64,000 nucleotides of DNA from Prevotella sp. (GCA_017483805.1 JAFUUL010000116.1:34765-98764); one strand, 5' to 3'. Shown: positions 16,240 to 24,964, numbered from the stretch's first letter. Translations and numbers: made by a program. The notes: generated by a model not told the origin, from the sequence alone.

Positions 16240-17360
16240 TGTATGATTTCCTGTGGAGTGATGAGAATGTGGGTGTCGGTGCTGTAGGTGCCGATATACG
16301 AGCGGCCGTCCTGTTCGGCGCGACTGATGACGTCGGCAAAGGTGAAGGTGTCCAGATCGTAGACCACACACTGCTGGCTGGCGGGCTTGACCGTTTCGTC
16401 AGGCGTGAGGAACTTGGCCGAAAGCGCCTTGCGGCGAGCCAGCAGGCGGCACTCGGAGAGCATCTTCTGGCCGCCCACGAAGACATACTCCATCGTGGCA
16501 GGACGGCTGACGAAGCCCATTTCCCGGCGGATGCGGTAGTACCACATCTGGATGAGGGCCAGGAGGGCCCGCAGGTAGATGGCGGCCTTGATGGGCAGGG
16601 TGATGAAGAGGCTGAGATGGCCGTAGTGCTTGCGGAAGAAGATGAGCATGGCCTGATAGAACACATGGACATAGCGGAACGACGACTTCTGGGTGGACTC
16701 GCCCTTGTAGTGCACGATGTCGGCCGGCACATACCAGTTCTCGAAGCCGCCCTTCAGTATGCGGTAACTCAGGTCGATGTCCTCGCCATACATGAAGAAG
16801 TCTTCGTCGAGCAATCCCACCTGGTCGAGGGCACTACGGCGCAGCAGGCAGAAGGCGCCGCTCATCACGTCGATGCGCTCGGGCACGTCCCAGGGCAGAT
16901 GGCTCATGTAGTAGCGGCTCGACTGCCCCAGCATCTTGAGCAGCGACACGTAGGGCGTAGGAAGGCCGCGACGCGACTCGCGGGCCAGCGTGCCGTCGGC
17001 ATTGTGCATTCTGACCCCTGCCCCACCCGCCTGAGGATGTTCGTCCATGAAGGCCAGCACCTGACGGAGGGCATCGGTTGCCACGAAGGTGTCGGGATTG
17101 AGCAGCAGCACATACTCGCCCTTCGACTGGCGGATGGCCATATTGTTGGCGCGGGCAAAGCCCAGGTTGTGGTTGCTGTCGATGAGGGTGATCGACGTGC
17201 CGAAGGTCTGCGTCAGATAATCCACTGTGCCGTCCTGCGAATGGTTGTCGACCACGATGATCTCGCAGTCGATGTCCTTCGTCGCCTGCCGTACACTACG
17301 GATACACTGCTCTACGTAGTAGGGCACCTTGTAACTGACTATGATGACACTCAGTTTCAC
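16236..17360 (-). CDS. Family 2 glycosyltransferase
   Basis: The 374-residue product starts MKLSVIIVSYKVPYYVEQCI and carries IVVDNHSQDGT near residue 35, GFARANNMAI near 85 and the metal-binding-type LLNPDTF near 105. This N-terminal GT-A domain is closest in layout to WbbL-like rhamnosyltransferases. A hydrophobic stretch near residues 260-285 may be a membrane anchor. The acceptor is probably a cell-surface glycan, as inferred from family. The gene overlaps its upstream and downstream neighbours by 4 nt each, which suggests coupled translation with a small membrane protein and the GNAT enzyme. Confidence 0.9.
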   Translation of the reverse strand: MKLSVIIVSYKVPYYVEQCIRSVRQATKDIDCEIIVVDNHSQDGTVDYLTQTFGTSITLIDSNHNLGFARANNMAIRQSKGEYVLLLNPDTFVATDALRQVLAFMDEHPQAGGAGVRMHNADGTLARESRRGLPTPYVSLLKMLGQSSRYYMSHLPWDVPERIDVMSGAFCLLRRSALDQVGLLDEDFFMYGEDIDLSYRILKGGFENWYVPADIVHYKGESTQKSSFRYVHVFYQAMLIFFRKHYGHLSLFITLPIKAAIYLRALLALIQMWYYRIRREMGFVSRPATMEYVFVGGQKMLSECRLLARRKALSAKFLTPDETVKPASQQCVVYDLDTFTFADVISRAEQDGRSYIGTYSTDTHILITPQEIIQ

Positions 17361-17833
17361 GCTTCTTGGGATTCTGATGGGGTTTCAGGTTCGGGCTCTT
17401 CTGTCTCTTCGGCCTGTGGCGTCAACTCTGCCTCGCAGCGGCCCTTCGTGGGGATGATGAAGGGCAGGATGAGCACCAGGATGACGGCCAGCCAGCCGAA
17501 GGTGGGCTCCTCGGCGTAGAAGTAATAGAGCACGATGTTGAGAATCAGCAGGGCAAACAGCGACAGCATACGCAGCAGGGCCCACCACTTCAGGGCCACC
17601 TCGCCGCGACGGATGATGTCGGCCTCCACGCGCTTGAACTTCAGCAGGCGCAGGGACAGCGGGATGACGGCCAGCGTGACGAGAATCATCACGGAGGTCA
17701 GGGCGAAGCGTTGCTTCTCGGAGACCATCTCGGCAGTTATGTCGACCAGGAAGAGGTCGAGCATGAAGTAGATGCCTGCCGTCAACAGGCAGAGCCCTAC
17801 AAACAGTATCATCAGCAGTTGTTGTACTCTCAT
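17357..17833 (-). CDS. Hypothetical four-helix membrane protein with acidic tail
   Basis: I do not recognise a family. The 158-residue product has hydrophobic helices at about residues 5-27, 43-62, 84-106 and 109-128. It ends with a Glu/Pro-rich cytosolic-type tail (EETEEPEPETPSESQEA). The start MRVQQLLMILFVG is well placed 20 nt after recR, and its stop overlaps the GT2 start by 4 nt. The packing suggests a partner or accessory role for the glycosyltransferase, but that is only inference from gene order. Confidence 0.75.
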   Translation of the reverse strand: MRVQQLLMILFVGLCLLTAGIYFMLDLFLVDITAEMVSEKQRFALTSVMILVTLAVIPLSLRLLKFKRVEADIIRRGEVALKWWALLRMLSLFALLILNIVLYYFYAEEPTFGWLAVILVLILPFIIPTKGRCEAELTPQAEETEEPEPETPSESQEA

Positions 17834-17853
17834 TTCTCTTTTTCTCCTTATTA

Positions 17854-18468
17854 TTATTTTCCGTCGAACGGGGTTCGGTTCAGGATGGAGCGTCCCAGCG
17901 TCACCTCGTCGGTATATTCCAGTTCGTTGCCCACGGAGACACCTCGGGCGATGATAGATACCTTCACATCGAAGGGTGTCAGTTTGCGGAACACGTAGAA
18001 GCCGGTGGTGTCGCCCTCCATCGTGGTGCTGAGGGCCAGGATCACCTCGTTCACGCCGCCATCCTCTACGCGCTGCACCAGCGAACCGATCTCCAAATCG
18101 CTGGGGCCGATGCCGTCCATAGGCGAGATGAGCCCTCCCAGCACATGATAGAGCCCGTGGAACTGCTGGGTGTTCTCAATGGCCATCACGTCCTGAATGT
18201 TCTCCACCACGCAAATGGTCGAGGCATCGCGACGCGCATCCGAGCAGATGGGACAGACGTCCTGGTCGCTGATGTTGTGGCAGACGCGGCAGAACTTCAC
18301 CTCGCGCTTCATCGTGGCGATGGCTGATGCAAACTGCTCCACCTCCGTAGTGTCGCGGCGCAGCATGTGGAGCACCAGCCGGAGGGCTGTCTTGCGTCCG
18401 ATGCCTGGCAGTTTGGCGAACTCCTGTACCGCCTGCTCCAAGAGATGAGAGGGATAATGCTGTGCCAT
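17854..18468 (-). CDS. recR: Recombination mediator RecR
   Basis: The 204-residue protein helps load RecA at ssDNA gaps with RecF/RecO. It shows the helix-hairpin-helix [17 protein letters not shown] near residue 20, a four-Cys zinc finger [16 protein letters not shown] near 57-72 and a Toprim domain with [12 protein letters not shown]. It ends LNRTPF, followed by a short tail. I chose ATG 18468 ([10 protein letters not shown]) over an upstream TTG, since family members start similarly. It follows the Uup-like gene by 9 nt. Confidence 0.95.
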   Translation of the reverse strand: MAQHYPSHLLEQAVQEFAKLPGIGRKTALRLVLHMLRRDTTEVEQFASAIATMKREVKFCRVCHNISDQDVCPICSDARRDASTICVVENIQDVMAIENTQQFHGLYHVLGGLISPMDGIGPSDLEIGSLVQRVEDGGVNEVILALSTTMEGDTTGFYVFRKLTPFDVKVSIIARGVSVGNELEYTDEVTLGRSILNRTPFDGK

Positions 18469-18477
18469 CTTCAATCT

Positions 18478-20265
18478 TCAATTTTCAATCTCCGACAGTT
18501 CGAGCCATCGCATGGATTTCTCGTCCAGTTCGTCGTTCAACGCGGGCAGCCGCTTGCTCATCGCGGTTATTTCGTCTACGGAGATGGTGCCGCTGCTCAG
18601 GGCGGTCTCTATCTTCGTCTTCTCCTCCTCCAGGGCGGCGATGTCTTTCTCCAGTTGCTCGAATTCGCGCTTCTCCTTGAAGGTCATCTTGCGCTTGGAT
18701 GGCTCGCGGGATTCTCTGGTATTCCCAGATTTTCCGGGTAATCCGGATTTCCCGGTGTCACTCTCCTTGGGTTGCAGCGACTGCCAGTCGCGGTACTGCG
18801 TGTAGTTGCCGGGGAAGTCCTTTATCTCTCCCTGCCCCTTGAACACCAACAGATGGTCGACCACCTTGTCCATGAAGTAGCGGTCGTGGCTGACCACGAT
18901 GACGCAGCCGGGGAAGTCCTGCAGGTATTCCTCCAGAATCTGCAGCGTGACGATATCGAGGTCGTTGGTCGGCTCGTCGAGCACCAGGAAGTTGGGGTTG
19001 CGCATCAGCACGGTGCAGAGGTAGAGTTTGCGCCGTTCGCCGCCAGAGAGTTTGTAGATGTAGTTGTGCTGCTGCTCGGGCGAGAACAGGAAGTGCTGCA
19101 GGAACTGCGAGGCCGACAGATGGCGTCCGCTGCCCAGGTCGACGTATTCGGCAATGTCGCGCACGGCATCGATGACCTTCATCTGGTCGTCGAACCGCAT
19201 GCCCTCCTGCGAAAAATAGCCGAAGCGTACGGTTTCGCCGATGACGATGCGCCCTTCGTCGGGTTGCATCTCGCCCAGGAGCATCTTGAGGAAGGTGGAC
19301 TTGCCCGTGCCGTTGTTGCCCACGATGCCCATCTTCTCGAATCGGGAGAAGTTGTAGTAGAAGTCGCGCAGGATGATGGTGTCGTCGAAGCGCTTGGAGA
19401 TGTACTGGCACTCGAATATCTTCGAACCGATATAGACATTTGAGGCCTTCAGGCGCACGGCGCGCTCCTCGATGCGGCTCTTGGCGATGCGCTCCAGTTC
19501 GTAGAAGGCATCCTCGCGATACTTGGCCTTGTGGCCGCGAGCCTGAGGCATGCGGCGCATCCAGTCGAGTTCGGTGCGATAGAGGTTGTTGGCCCGCGCG
19601 ATCTCTGCCCTGCGGTTGTCTATGCGCTCCTGGCGTTTCTCCAGATAGTAGGAGTAGTTGCCGCGATAGGTGTAGATGGTCTGGTCGTCCAGTTCGAGGA
19701 TGACGGAGCACACGCGGTCGAGGAAGTAGCGGTCGTGGGTGACCATGAGCAGCGTCTTGTGGCCTCGGTTGAGGAAGCCCTCCAGCCACTCGATCATCTC
19801 GAGGTCGAGGTGGTTGGTCGGCTCGTCCAGTATCAGCAGGTCGGGCTCGGTGATCAGCACGTTGGCCAGTGCCACGCGCTTCTGCTGTCCGCCGCTGAGT
19901 TGTCCCATCGGCTGCTGCAGGTTGCGAATTTTCAGTTGGGTCAGTATCTGCTTGGCCTTCAGAATCTTCTCTTCGTTGCCTTCGTGGTTGAAGCAGGCAT
20001 CGAGCACGGAGTCGTTTGGGTCGAAGGCGGGCGACTGCTCCAGGATGCCCACCTTCAGGTCGCGCCTGAAAATGATATCGCCGCTGTCGTAGCCCTCTTT
20101 TCCTGAGAGTATCGACAGCAGCGTAGACTTTCCGATGCCGTTTTTGGCGATGAGGCCCACCTTCTGACCTTCGGCGATGGAGAAACTGATGTCCCTGAAC
20201 AGCACCAATGCCCCGAACGACTTGGTCAGGTTCTGTACGTCCAGGTATGGTATCTCGCGGGCCAT
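18478..20265 (-). CDS. ABC-F ATPase, Uup-like
   Basis: The 595-residue protein has two ABC domains and no membrane segment. Domain 1 has Walker A AKNGIGKST, signature LSGGQQKRVAL and LILDEPTNHLD. Domain 2 has GNNGTGKST, LSGGERRKLYL and LVLDEPTNDLD. A C-terminal coiled coil (about residues 525-595) points to the Uup branch, whose members act on the ribosome or on branched DNA. Residues about 497-520 form a Gly/Lys/Ser-rich linker, GKSGLPGKSGNTRESREP, encoded by unusual palindromic DNA. The start ATG 20265 overlaps the engB stop by 1 nt. Confidence 0.92.
   Translation of the reverse strand: MAREIPYLDVQNLTKSFGALVLFRDISFSIAEGQKVGLIAKNGIGKSTLLSILSGKEGYDSGDIIFRRDLKVGILEQSPAFDPNDSVLDACFNHEGNEEKILKAKQILTQLKIRNLQQPMGQLSGGQQKRVALANVLITEPDLLILDEPTNHLDLEMIEWLEGFLNRGHKTLLMVTHDRYFLDRVCSVILELDDQTIYTYRGNYSYYLEKRQERIDNRRAEIARANNLYRTELDWMRRMPQARGHKAKYREDAFYELERIAKSRIEERAVRLKASNVYIGSKIFECQYISKRFDDTIILRDFYYNFSRFEKMGIVGNNGTGKSTFLKMLLGEMQPDEGRIVIGETVRFGYFSQEGMRFDDQMKVIDAVRDIAEYVDLGSGRHLSASQFLQHFLFSPEQQHNYIYKLSGGERRKLYLCTVLMRNPNFLVLDEPTNDLDIVTLQILEEYLQDFPGCVIVVSHDRYFMDKVVDHLLVFKGQGEIKDFPGNYTQYRDWQSLQPKESDTGKSGLPGKSGNTRESREPSKRKMTFKEKREFEQLEKDIAALEEEKTKIETALSSGTISVDEITAMSKRLPALNDELDEKSMRWLELSEIEN
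18734..18755. repeat. 22-nt near-palindrome inside the ABC-F linker
   Basis: The DNA CCGGGTAATCC/GGATTTCCCGG is a palindrome with one mismatched pair and no loop. It sits in the codons of the low-complexity linker and resembles an intergenic repeat that has become coding. Confidence 0.6.
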
Positions 20266-20867
20266 TAGTCCTTCAGCGACTGGTTGATCTGAGCGATGTA
20301 GTCGAGCACCTCGTCGCGCCCGTCGCCCTTCTCAGAGGAAGTGACGAAGTAGGGCGGCATCTCCTCCCAGGTCTCCATCATCGCCCGGGTGTAGGCTTCC
20401 ACGTTCTGACGCACCTTGAGTGCCGAGAGTTTGTCGGCCTTGGTGAAGACGATGGAGAACGGCACGCTCGACACGCCCAGCCACTCCATGAACTCGAGGT
20501 CAATCTTCTGCGGCTCCAGGCGCACGTCGATGAGCACGAAGACATTTACCAGTTGCTCGCGTCCCAGGATGTAGCCACGAATCATCTGGTCGAGTTTGGC
20601 CACCTCGCTCTTCGAGCGTTTGGCAAAGCCATAGCCGGGCAGGTCTACCAGATACCACTCGCGGTTGATGATGAAGTGGTTGATGAGCAGCGTCTTGCCG
20701 GGCGTGGATGAGGTCTTGGCCAACCGCTTGTTGCGGCAGAGCATATTGATGAGACTCGACTTGCCCACGTTGGAGCGGCCGATGAAGGCATACTCAGGCT
20801 TCGTATCCTGAGGGCACATACCCACATTGGGGGCAGACAGGGTGAATTCAGCAGTCTTGATCTCCAT
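20265..20867 (-). CDS. engB: Ribosome biogenesis GTPase EngB (YihA/YsxC)
   Basis: The 200-residue TRAFAC GTPase acts in assembly of the large ribosomal subunit. G motifs are clear: G1 GRSNVGKSS near residue 33, G3 DLPGYG near 76 and G4 FTKADK near 142. Possible starts are 20873 (MSMEIK) and 20867 (MEIKTAEF). The second matches the usual Bacteroidales N-terminus and is annotated. A gap of 44 nt containing CACTTAT repeats separates it from the DUF4293 gene, and its stop overlaps the Uup-like gene. Confidence 0.95.
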   Translation of the reverse strand: MEIKTAEFTLSAPNVGMCPQDTKPEYAFIGRSNVGKSSLINMLCRNKRLAKTSSTPGKTLLINHFIINREWYLVDLPGYGFAKRSKSEVAKLDQMIRGYILGREQLVNVFVLIDVRLEPQKIDLEFMEWLGVSSVPFSIVFTKADKLSALKVRQNVEAYTRAMMETWEEMPPYFVTSSEKGDGRDEVLDYIAQINQSLKD

Positions 20868-20871
20868 ACTC

Positions 20872-20905
20872 ATCACTTATCACTTATCACTCATCGCTTA
20901 TCACT
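20872..20905. repeat. Short CACTTAT tandem repeats before engB
   Basis: The plus strand carries four to five copies of TCACTTAT-like units, one of them TCATCGCTTATC. They fill the gap between the DUF4293 gene and engB. No function is evident. Confidence 0.6.
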
Positions 20906-20911
20906 TCTCTC

Positions 20912-21256
20912 TCACCTGATTCTGTCCAGCGAGCGCACCAGTTTCTCGTCCTTCAGTATGGCCTTGCGAGCCAGGAACAACAGCAGGACGGCCACCAGCG
21001 GCAAGGCCATATACCAGGTCAGCAGCGGCTGACGGACGGCCAGCATGACGTAGTAGCCAATGACGACAGCCATAGGCACCAGACAGACGAGGGCCTGAGT
21101 GGGACGCTGCTTCCAGAGGAAGATATCGGCCAGCGAGATGACAGCCAGGATGGCCATGATGACGCTCACCCAGAGCGTGCCACACTCCATGACGGCTGAA
21201 ACACCCAAGACGATGCCCGCCAGCAGCAGATAGACGGTCTGTATGCGCTGTATCAT
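20912..21256 (-). CDS. DUF4293 membrane protein
   Basis: The 114-residue product begins MIQRIQTVYLLLAGIVLGVS and has four predicted transmembrane helices (about residues 7-25, 28-46, 55-74 and 78-98), then a basic tail KDEKLVRSLDRIR. The start motif and length match the DUF4293 family, which in Bacteroidetes typically follows the omega-like rpoZ gene, as here. Function is unknown. The ATG overlaps the rpoZ stop by 4 nt, so the two are probably cotranslated. Confidence 0.85.
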   Translation of the reverse strand: MIQRIQTVYLLLAGIVLGVSAVMECGTLWVSVIMAILAVISLADIFLWKQRPTQALVCLVPMAVVIGYYVMLAVRQPLLTWYMALPLVAVLLLFLARKAILKDEKLVRSLDRIR

Positions 21257-21600
21257 GCTTCTGCAACTACAACGGGCTGAACGTCCTTGGAAGGATCGCG
21301 CCAGTAGACCTTACCTTCGATAAACTCCTGTGTGGCCAGCAGAGAGGGCTTCGGCAGTTTCTCGTAGTAGCGCGAAATCTCTATCTGCTCGCGATTCTCA
21401 AACACCTCCTCGAGCGAGTCGTTGTAACTGGCAAACTCGGCCAGTTTCTTCGACAGGTCTTCCTTAATCTGCACGGAGATCTGATTGGCACGCTTGGCTA
21501 TGATCGATACGCTCTCATAGATGTTGCCAGTCTCGTCGCAGAGGTCCATAATGTTGCGGGTCACGGTGTTTACCGGTGCTTTTGATTTCTTGTAATCCAT
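21253..21600 (-). CDS. rpoZ: RNA polymerase omega-like subunit, Bacteroidetes type
   Basis: The 115-residue product starts MDYKKSKAPVNTVTRNIMDL and contains NIYESVSIIAKRANQIS, the omega-like helix segment. It is followed by a Bacteroidetes-specific C-terminal half (KPSLLATQEFIEGKVYWRDP). Omega helps assemble the beta' subunit and binds alarmones in some bacteria. An upstream in-frame start at 21663 would overlap bamD; ATG 21600 gives the conserved N-terminus. It sits between bamD and DUF4293, the usual neighbours. Identification rests on order and N-terminal pattern. Confidence 0.85.
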   Translation of the reverse strand: MDYKKSKAPVNTVTRNIMDLCDETGNIYESVSIIAKRANQISVQIKEDLSKKLAEFASYNDSLEEVFENREQIEISRYYEKLPKPSLLATQEFIEGKVYWRDPSKDVQPVVVAEA

Positions 21601-21638
21601 TGTGATATTCAAATTATTTTTTATGTGTGTACTATTCT

Positions 21639-22472
21639 TTATTCTTTCGTGTATTTCTTGCACTTGTTGATGAACTTCTGAGCCAGTTCGCAGTTTTTCG
21701 ACTCAGGATATTCGTTCAGGAAGCCGTAGCACTCGTCCTCGGCATCGCGGTAGCGCTCCACGCGCTTGTCCTCGCTGGAGTTTTCGGCCAGTTCGAACTT
21801 GCTCTTCATGATCAGCAGCGAGAAGTCCTCGCGGTGACGCATGAACGGATAGGTCTTCAGCGCATTCTGAGCCACGATGATGCTCGACGAGTAGTTGCTC
21901 TCGCTGTTGGAGTTGACGTTACCGAAATAGCCGCCCAGATTGTAGTAGAGTTGGGCCGACAGCAGTTCCTTCTGCACCAGTTTGTCCTGCAGGTCGAACA
22001 GTTTGTCCTGTGCCTTGCCGCGCAGTTCCGACTGCGGGAAGAAGTCGAGGAATTGCTGGAAGGCATTGATGGCCCCCAGCGTGGGCGTCTGGTCGAGGCG
22101 GGGCTCGGGTGCACTCTCGTAGAGCGACTGGCCGACGTAGTACATGGCCACCTCGGCATACTGGCCGCGGGGATAGGTGGTGTAGTACTTCTTGAAGGTC
22201 TCCGAAGCCGACTCGTAGTCGCTATTCATAAACTCCGACATGCCCAGCATGTAGAGCGACTCCTGTGCCTCGTCGGTGCCTTTCTTCATGGTGATCATGT
22301 CCTGCAGAAGGGTCTCTGCCTGGCTGTACTTACCCTCGGCAAAGCACTGCTTGGCATATTCGTAGCGGTAGTCATAGTCGATAGACTTGAGCACCTTGTT
22401 CAGTTCTCCGGCGCAACTGCTCAGCATCAGAACCGAGCAAATGAGCATAAAAAAGACGTTACTTTTCATCAT
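21639..22472 (-). CDS. bamD: Outer membrane assembly lipoprotein BamD
   Basis: The 277-residue product has a lipoprotein signal ending LMLSSC (Cys20). TPR-like helices follow (YEYAKQCFAEGKYSQAETLL, SLYMLGMSEFMNSDYESASE, AEVAMYYVGQSLY), as in BamD/ComL. BamD is the essential partner of BamA in inserting beta-barrel proteins. ATG at 22472 or 22469 are both possible. It heads the leftward run bamD-rpoZ-DUF4293-engB-uup-recR and on to the GNAT gene. The -7 box at 22491-22498 gives a short leader. Confidence 0.93.
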   Translation of the reverse strand: MMKSNVFFMLICSVLMLSSCAGELNKVLKSIDYDYRYEYAKQCFAEGKYSQAETLLQDMITMKKGTDEAQESLYMLGMSEFMNSDYESASETFKKYYTTYPRGQYAEVAMYYVGQSLYESAPEPRLDQTPTLGAINAFQQFLDFFPQSELRGKAQDKLFDLQDKLVQKELLSAQLYYNLGGYFGNVNSNSESNYSSSIIVAQNALKTYPFMRHREDFSLLIMKSKFELAENSSEDKRVERYRDAEDECYGFLNEYPESKNCELAQKFINKCKKYTKE

Positions 22473-22490
22473 CTTTTACGATTTAGCGTG

Positions 22491-22498
22491 CAAAATTA
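22491..22498 (-). promoter_or_regulatory. -7 element of bamD
   Basis: The minus strand reads TAATTTTG, 18 nt upstream of the ATG at 22472. The 117-nt gap to uvrB is AT-rich and holds both divergent promoters. Confidence 0.6.
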
Positions 22499-22572
22499 CT
22501 CATTTTCGGCCAAAATACAAAGCGTTTATATATTTTTTAACCGCCAAAGGCGAATATTTTACGGATTATTCG

Positions 22573-22580
22573 TAATTTTG
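22573..22580 (+). promoter_or_regulatory. -7 element of uvrB
   Basis: TAATTTTG ends 9 nt before ATG 22590, predicting a nearly leaderless mRNA. I found no LexA-like operator. Confidence 0.6.
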
Positions 22581-22589
22581 CACCTCGAT

Positions 22590-24617
22590 ATGAACTTCAA
22601 GTTGACTTCAAAATACCAGCCGACGGGCGACCAACCCGAGGCGATTCGCGAACTGACCGACGGCGTGCTGAGGGGCGACCGTGCCCAAGTGCTGCTGGGC
22701 GTGACGGGTTCGGGCAAGACTTTCACGATGGCCAATGTCATTGCCAACGTGGGCCGCCCTACCCTCATACTGAGTCACAACAAGACGCTGGCCGCCCAAC
22801 TCTACGACGAGATGAAGGGCTTCTTCCCGGAGAATGCCGTCGAGTATTATGTCAGTTATTATGACTACTACCAGCCGGAGGCCTACCTGCCCAGCAGCGA
22901 TACCTACATAGAGAAAGACCTGGCCATCAACGAGGAGATAGACCGCCTGCGCCTGTCGGCAGTAAGTGCCTTGCTGTCAGGTAGAAAAGATGTTGTTGTT
23001 GTATCTTCTGTTTCGTGCATCTACGGTATGGGAAGCCCCAATGCACTCTCGGACAATGTCATCGAGGTGAGACAGGGGCAGTCGATGGACAGGAATGTTT
23101 TGTTAAGAAAATTGGTGCAGTCGCTCTACGTGCGCAACGACCTGACGCTGGAGCGCGGAAACTTCCGCGTGAAGGGTGACACGGTGGACATCTACATGGC
23201 CTACAACGAGATGATACTGCGCATCACCTTCTGGGACGACGAAATAGACGCCATCGAGGAACTCGACCCCGTGACGCTGGTTCGACTGGGGCGCTACGCC
23301 GAATACAAACTCTACCCCGCCAACCTCTTTATGACCACGCAGGAGCAGACGAACAAGGCCATTCACGACATACAGGACGACCTGATGAAGCAGGTGGACT
23401 TCTTCGAGGAACTGGGCGACGGCATCAAGGCGCAGCGCATCAAGGAGCGCGTGGAGTATGACATGGAAATGATCAAGGAACTGGGCCACTGCTCTGGCAT
23501 AGAGAACTATTCGCGCTACTTCGACGGCCGCAAGCCGGGCGAGCGCCCCTACTGCCTGCTGGACTATTTCCCCGACGATTTTCTGCTCTTCGTCGACGAG
23601 AGCCACGTCAGCGTGCCTCAGATAGGTGCTATGTACGGCGGCGATCGCGCCCGCAAGACCAACCTTGTGGAATATGGCTTCCGTCTGCCCGCCGCCTTCG
23701 ACAACCGCCCGCTCACGTTCGACGAGTTTCAGGCCCACGTCCATCAGGTCATCTATGTATCGGCAACGCCGGCCGACTTCGAACTGCAGGAAGCCGAGGG
23801 CGTGGTGGTGGAACAGGTGATCCGCCCCACGGGCCTGCTGGACCCCGAGATAGAAGTGCGCCCCAGCGAGAACCAGATAGACGACCTGCTGGAGGAAATC
23901 AACCTGCGCATAGAGCGCAAGGAGCGCACGCTGGTCACCACGCTGACCAAGCGAATGGCCGAGGAACTGTCGGAATATCTGCTGAACCACGGCGTGCAGA
24001 CGGCCTATATACACAGCGACGTGGCCACGCTCGACCGCGTAAAGATACTGGAGGATCTGCGCAATGGCGCCTACGACGTGCTGGTGGGTGTCAACCTGCT
24101 GCGCGAGGGACTCGACCTGCCTGAGGTGTCGCTCGTGGCCATCCTCGATGCCGACAAGGAGGGATTCCTTCGCAGCCGTCGCTCGCTGGTGCAGACGGCC
24201 GGACGTGCTGCCCGAAACGTGAACGGACGCGTCATCATGTATGCCGACACCATCACCGCCTCGATGCAACTGACCATCGACGAAACGCAGCGCAGACGCA
24301 TGAAGCAGATGGCCTACAACGAAGCCCATGGCATCACTCCAACGCAAATCGTCAAGACACTCAAACAGAGCGCATTAAGCAAGGATGACACGCCAGACCT
24401 GAAGGAACTCAAACGGGCTGCAGGCGGCTCGGCATCGGCACCGCTCGATAAGGCTGCCGACCCGATAGTGGAGCACATGACGCGACCGCAGTTGGAGAAA
24501 CTCATTGCCGAGACCACCCGCCGCATGAAGGAGGCTGCCAAGCAACTGGACTTCATGCAAGCCGCCCAGTATCGCGACGAGATATTGCGCATGCAACAGG
24601 AACTGGCACTCAAGTGA
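22590..24617 (+). CDS. uvrB: Excinuclease ABC subunit UvrB
   Basis: The 675-residue DNA damage recognition helicase works with UvrA and UvrC in nucleotide excision repair. Features in order are Walker A GVTGSGKTF near residue 39, the beta-hairpin region beginning YYVSYYDYYQPEAYLP near 92, Walker B LLFVDESHV near 334, helicase motif VIYVSATP near 388, LREGLDLPEVSLV near 506 and QTAGRAARN near 532. A C-terminal UVR domain (QLDFMQAAQYRDEI) contacts UvrC. The frame is open far upstream, but the family N-terminus MNFKLTSKYQPTGDQPEAI begins at ATG 22590. Confidence 0.97.
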   Translation: MNFKLTSKYQPTGDQPEAIRELTDGVLRGDRAQVLLGVTGSGKTFTMANVIANVGRPTLILSHNKTLAAQLYDEMKGFFPENAVEYYVSYYDYYQPEAYLPSSDTYIEKDLAINEEIDRLRLSAVSALLSGRKDVVVVSSVSCIYGMGSPNALSDNVIEVRQGQSMDRNVLLRKLVQSLYVRNDLTLERGNFRVKGDTVDIYMAYNEMILRITFWDDEIDAIEELDPVTLVRLGRYAEYKLYPANLFMTTQEQTNKAIHDIQDDLMKQVDFFEELGDGIKAQRIKERVEYDMEMIKELGHCSGIENYSRYFDGRKPGERPYCLLDYFPDDFLLFVDESHVSVPQIGAMYGGDRARKTNLVEYGFRLPAAFDNRPLTFDEFQAHVHQVIYVSATPADFELQEAEGVVVEQVIRPTGLLDPEIEVRPSENQIDDLLEEINLRIERKERTLVTTLTKRMAEELSEYLLNHGVQTAYIHSDVATLDRVKILEDLRNGAYDVLVGVNLLREGLDLPEVSLVAILDADKEGFLRSRRSLVQTAGRAARNVNGRVIMYADTITASMQLTIDETQRRRMKQMAYNEAHGITPTQIVKTLKQSALSKDDTPDLKELKRAAGGSASAPLDKAADPIVEHMTRPQLEKLIAETTRRMKEAAKQLDFMQAAQYRDEILRMQQELALK

Positions 24618-24633
24618 CTCAGCAGCCAGCCCG

Positions 24634-24692
24634 TTGTTGCAGTGTTGCAGTTGTAAAACAGGCTATATTTTACAACTGCAACACTGCAACAA
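24634..24692. repeat. Perfect 25-bp inverted repeat downstream of uvrB
   Basis: The left arm 24634-24658 (TTGTTGCAGTGTTGCAGTTG then TAAAA) is exactly complementary to 24668-24692 across a 9-nt loop. Each arm contains a short internal repeat of TTGCAGT. No T-tract follows on either strand, so it is more than, or other than, a simple terminator. Confidence 0.9.
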
Positions 24693-24754
24693 TGCTACAC
24701 AAAAATAAACGAAAAAAAACGGCCAAGTATTCGTGAACCGCAACGACAATGTTG

Positions 24755-24762
24755 TACCTTTG
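24755..24762 (+). promoter_or_regulatory. -7 element driving a possible small RNA toward the 3' end of rho
   Basis: TACCTTTG lies in the uvrB-rho gap and points at rho, which reads the other way. No credible gene follows it. The -33 region is weak. Confidence 0.4.
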
Positions 24763-24768
24763 TACCGT

Positions 24769-24961
24769 CAAATGAGATGACTGCACAGCCGTGCGGATGA
24801 ACAAGGCACCCCGACCCCCACCCGACGGCAATAAGCAACCGTTCCGATGGCACTTTTTGGGGGTAAGCAACCATCGGAACGGCAGTAAGTAAGCATCGGA
24901 ACTAGCCTTGCGAGGCATCGGAACGCGGTCAAGCAGGCATCCCAATGAGACGGCGGCTGAA
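24769..24961 (+). ncRNA. Candidate small RNA in the uvrB-rho gap
   Basis: From the 24755 box the sequence holds a GCAC/GTGC hairpin at 24783-24794, a 12-bp inverted repeat at 24839-24882 and several ATCGGAAC copies. It ends near a CGGCTGA/TCAGCCG stem at 24954-24971 that overlaps the rho stop codon. The only open frame, 31 codons from 24797, is unconvincing. This is a weak call. Confidence 0.25.
24839..24945. repeat. GTTCCGATG-family repeat cluster
   Basis: CCGTTCCGATGG (24839-24850) and CCATCGGAACGG (24871-24882) form a perfect 12-bp inverted repeat. Further copies follow as GCATCGGAACT near 24893, GCATCGGAACG near 24915 and a decayed GGCATCCCAAT near 24937. Spacing between the direct copies is about 22-24 nt. 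Confidence 0.75.
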
Positions 24962-24964
24962 GCG

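Noticed and set aside
21627-22589. Extension of UvrB over the bamD region giving a fusion protein
   Set aside because: Chance open frame antisense to bamD; the uvrB promoter and conserved start are at 22573 and 22590.
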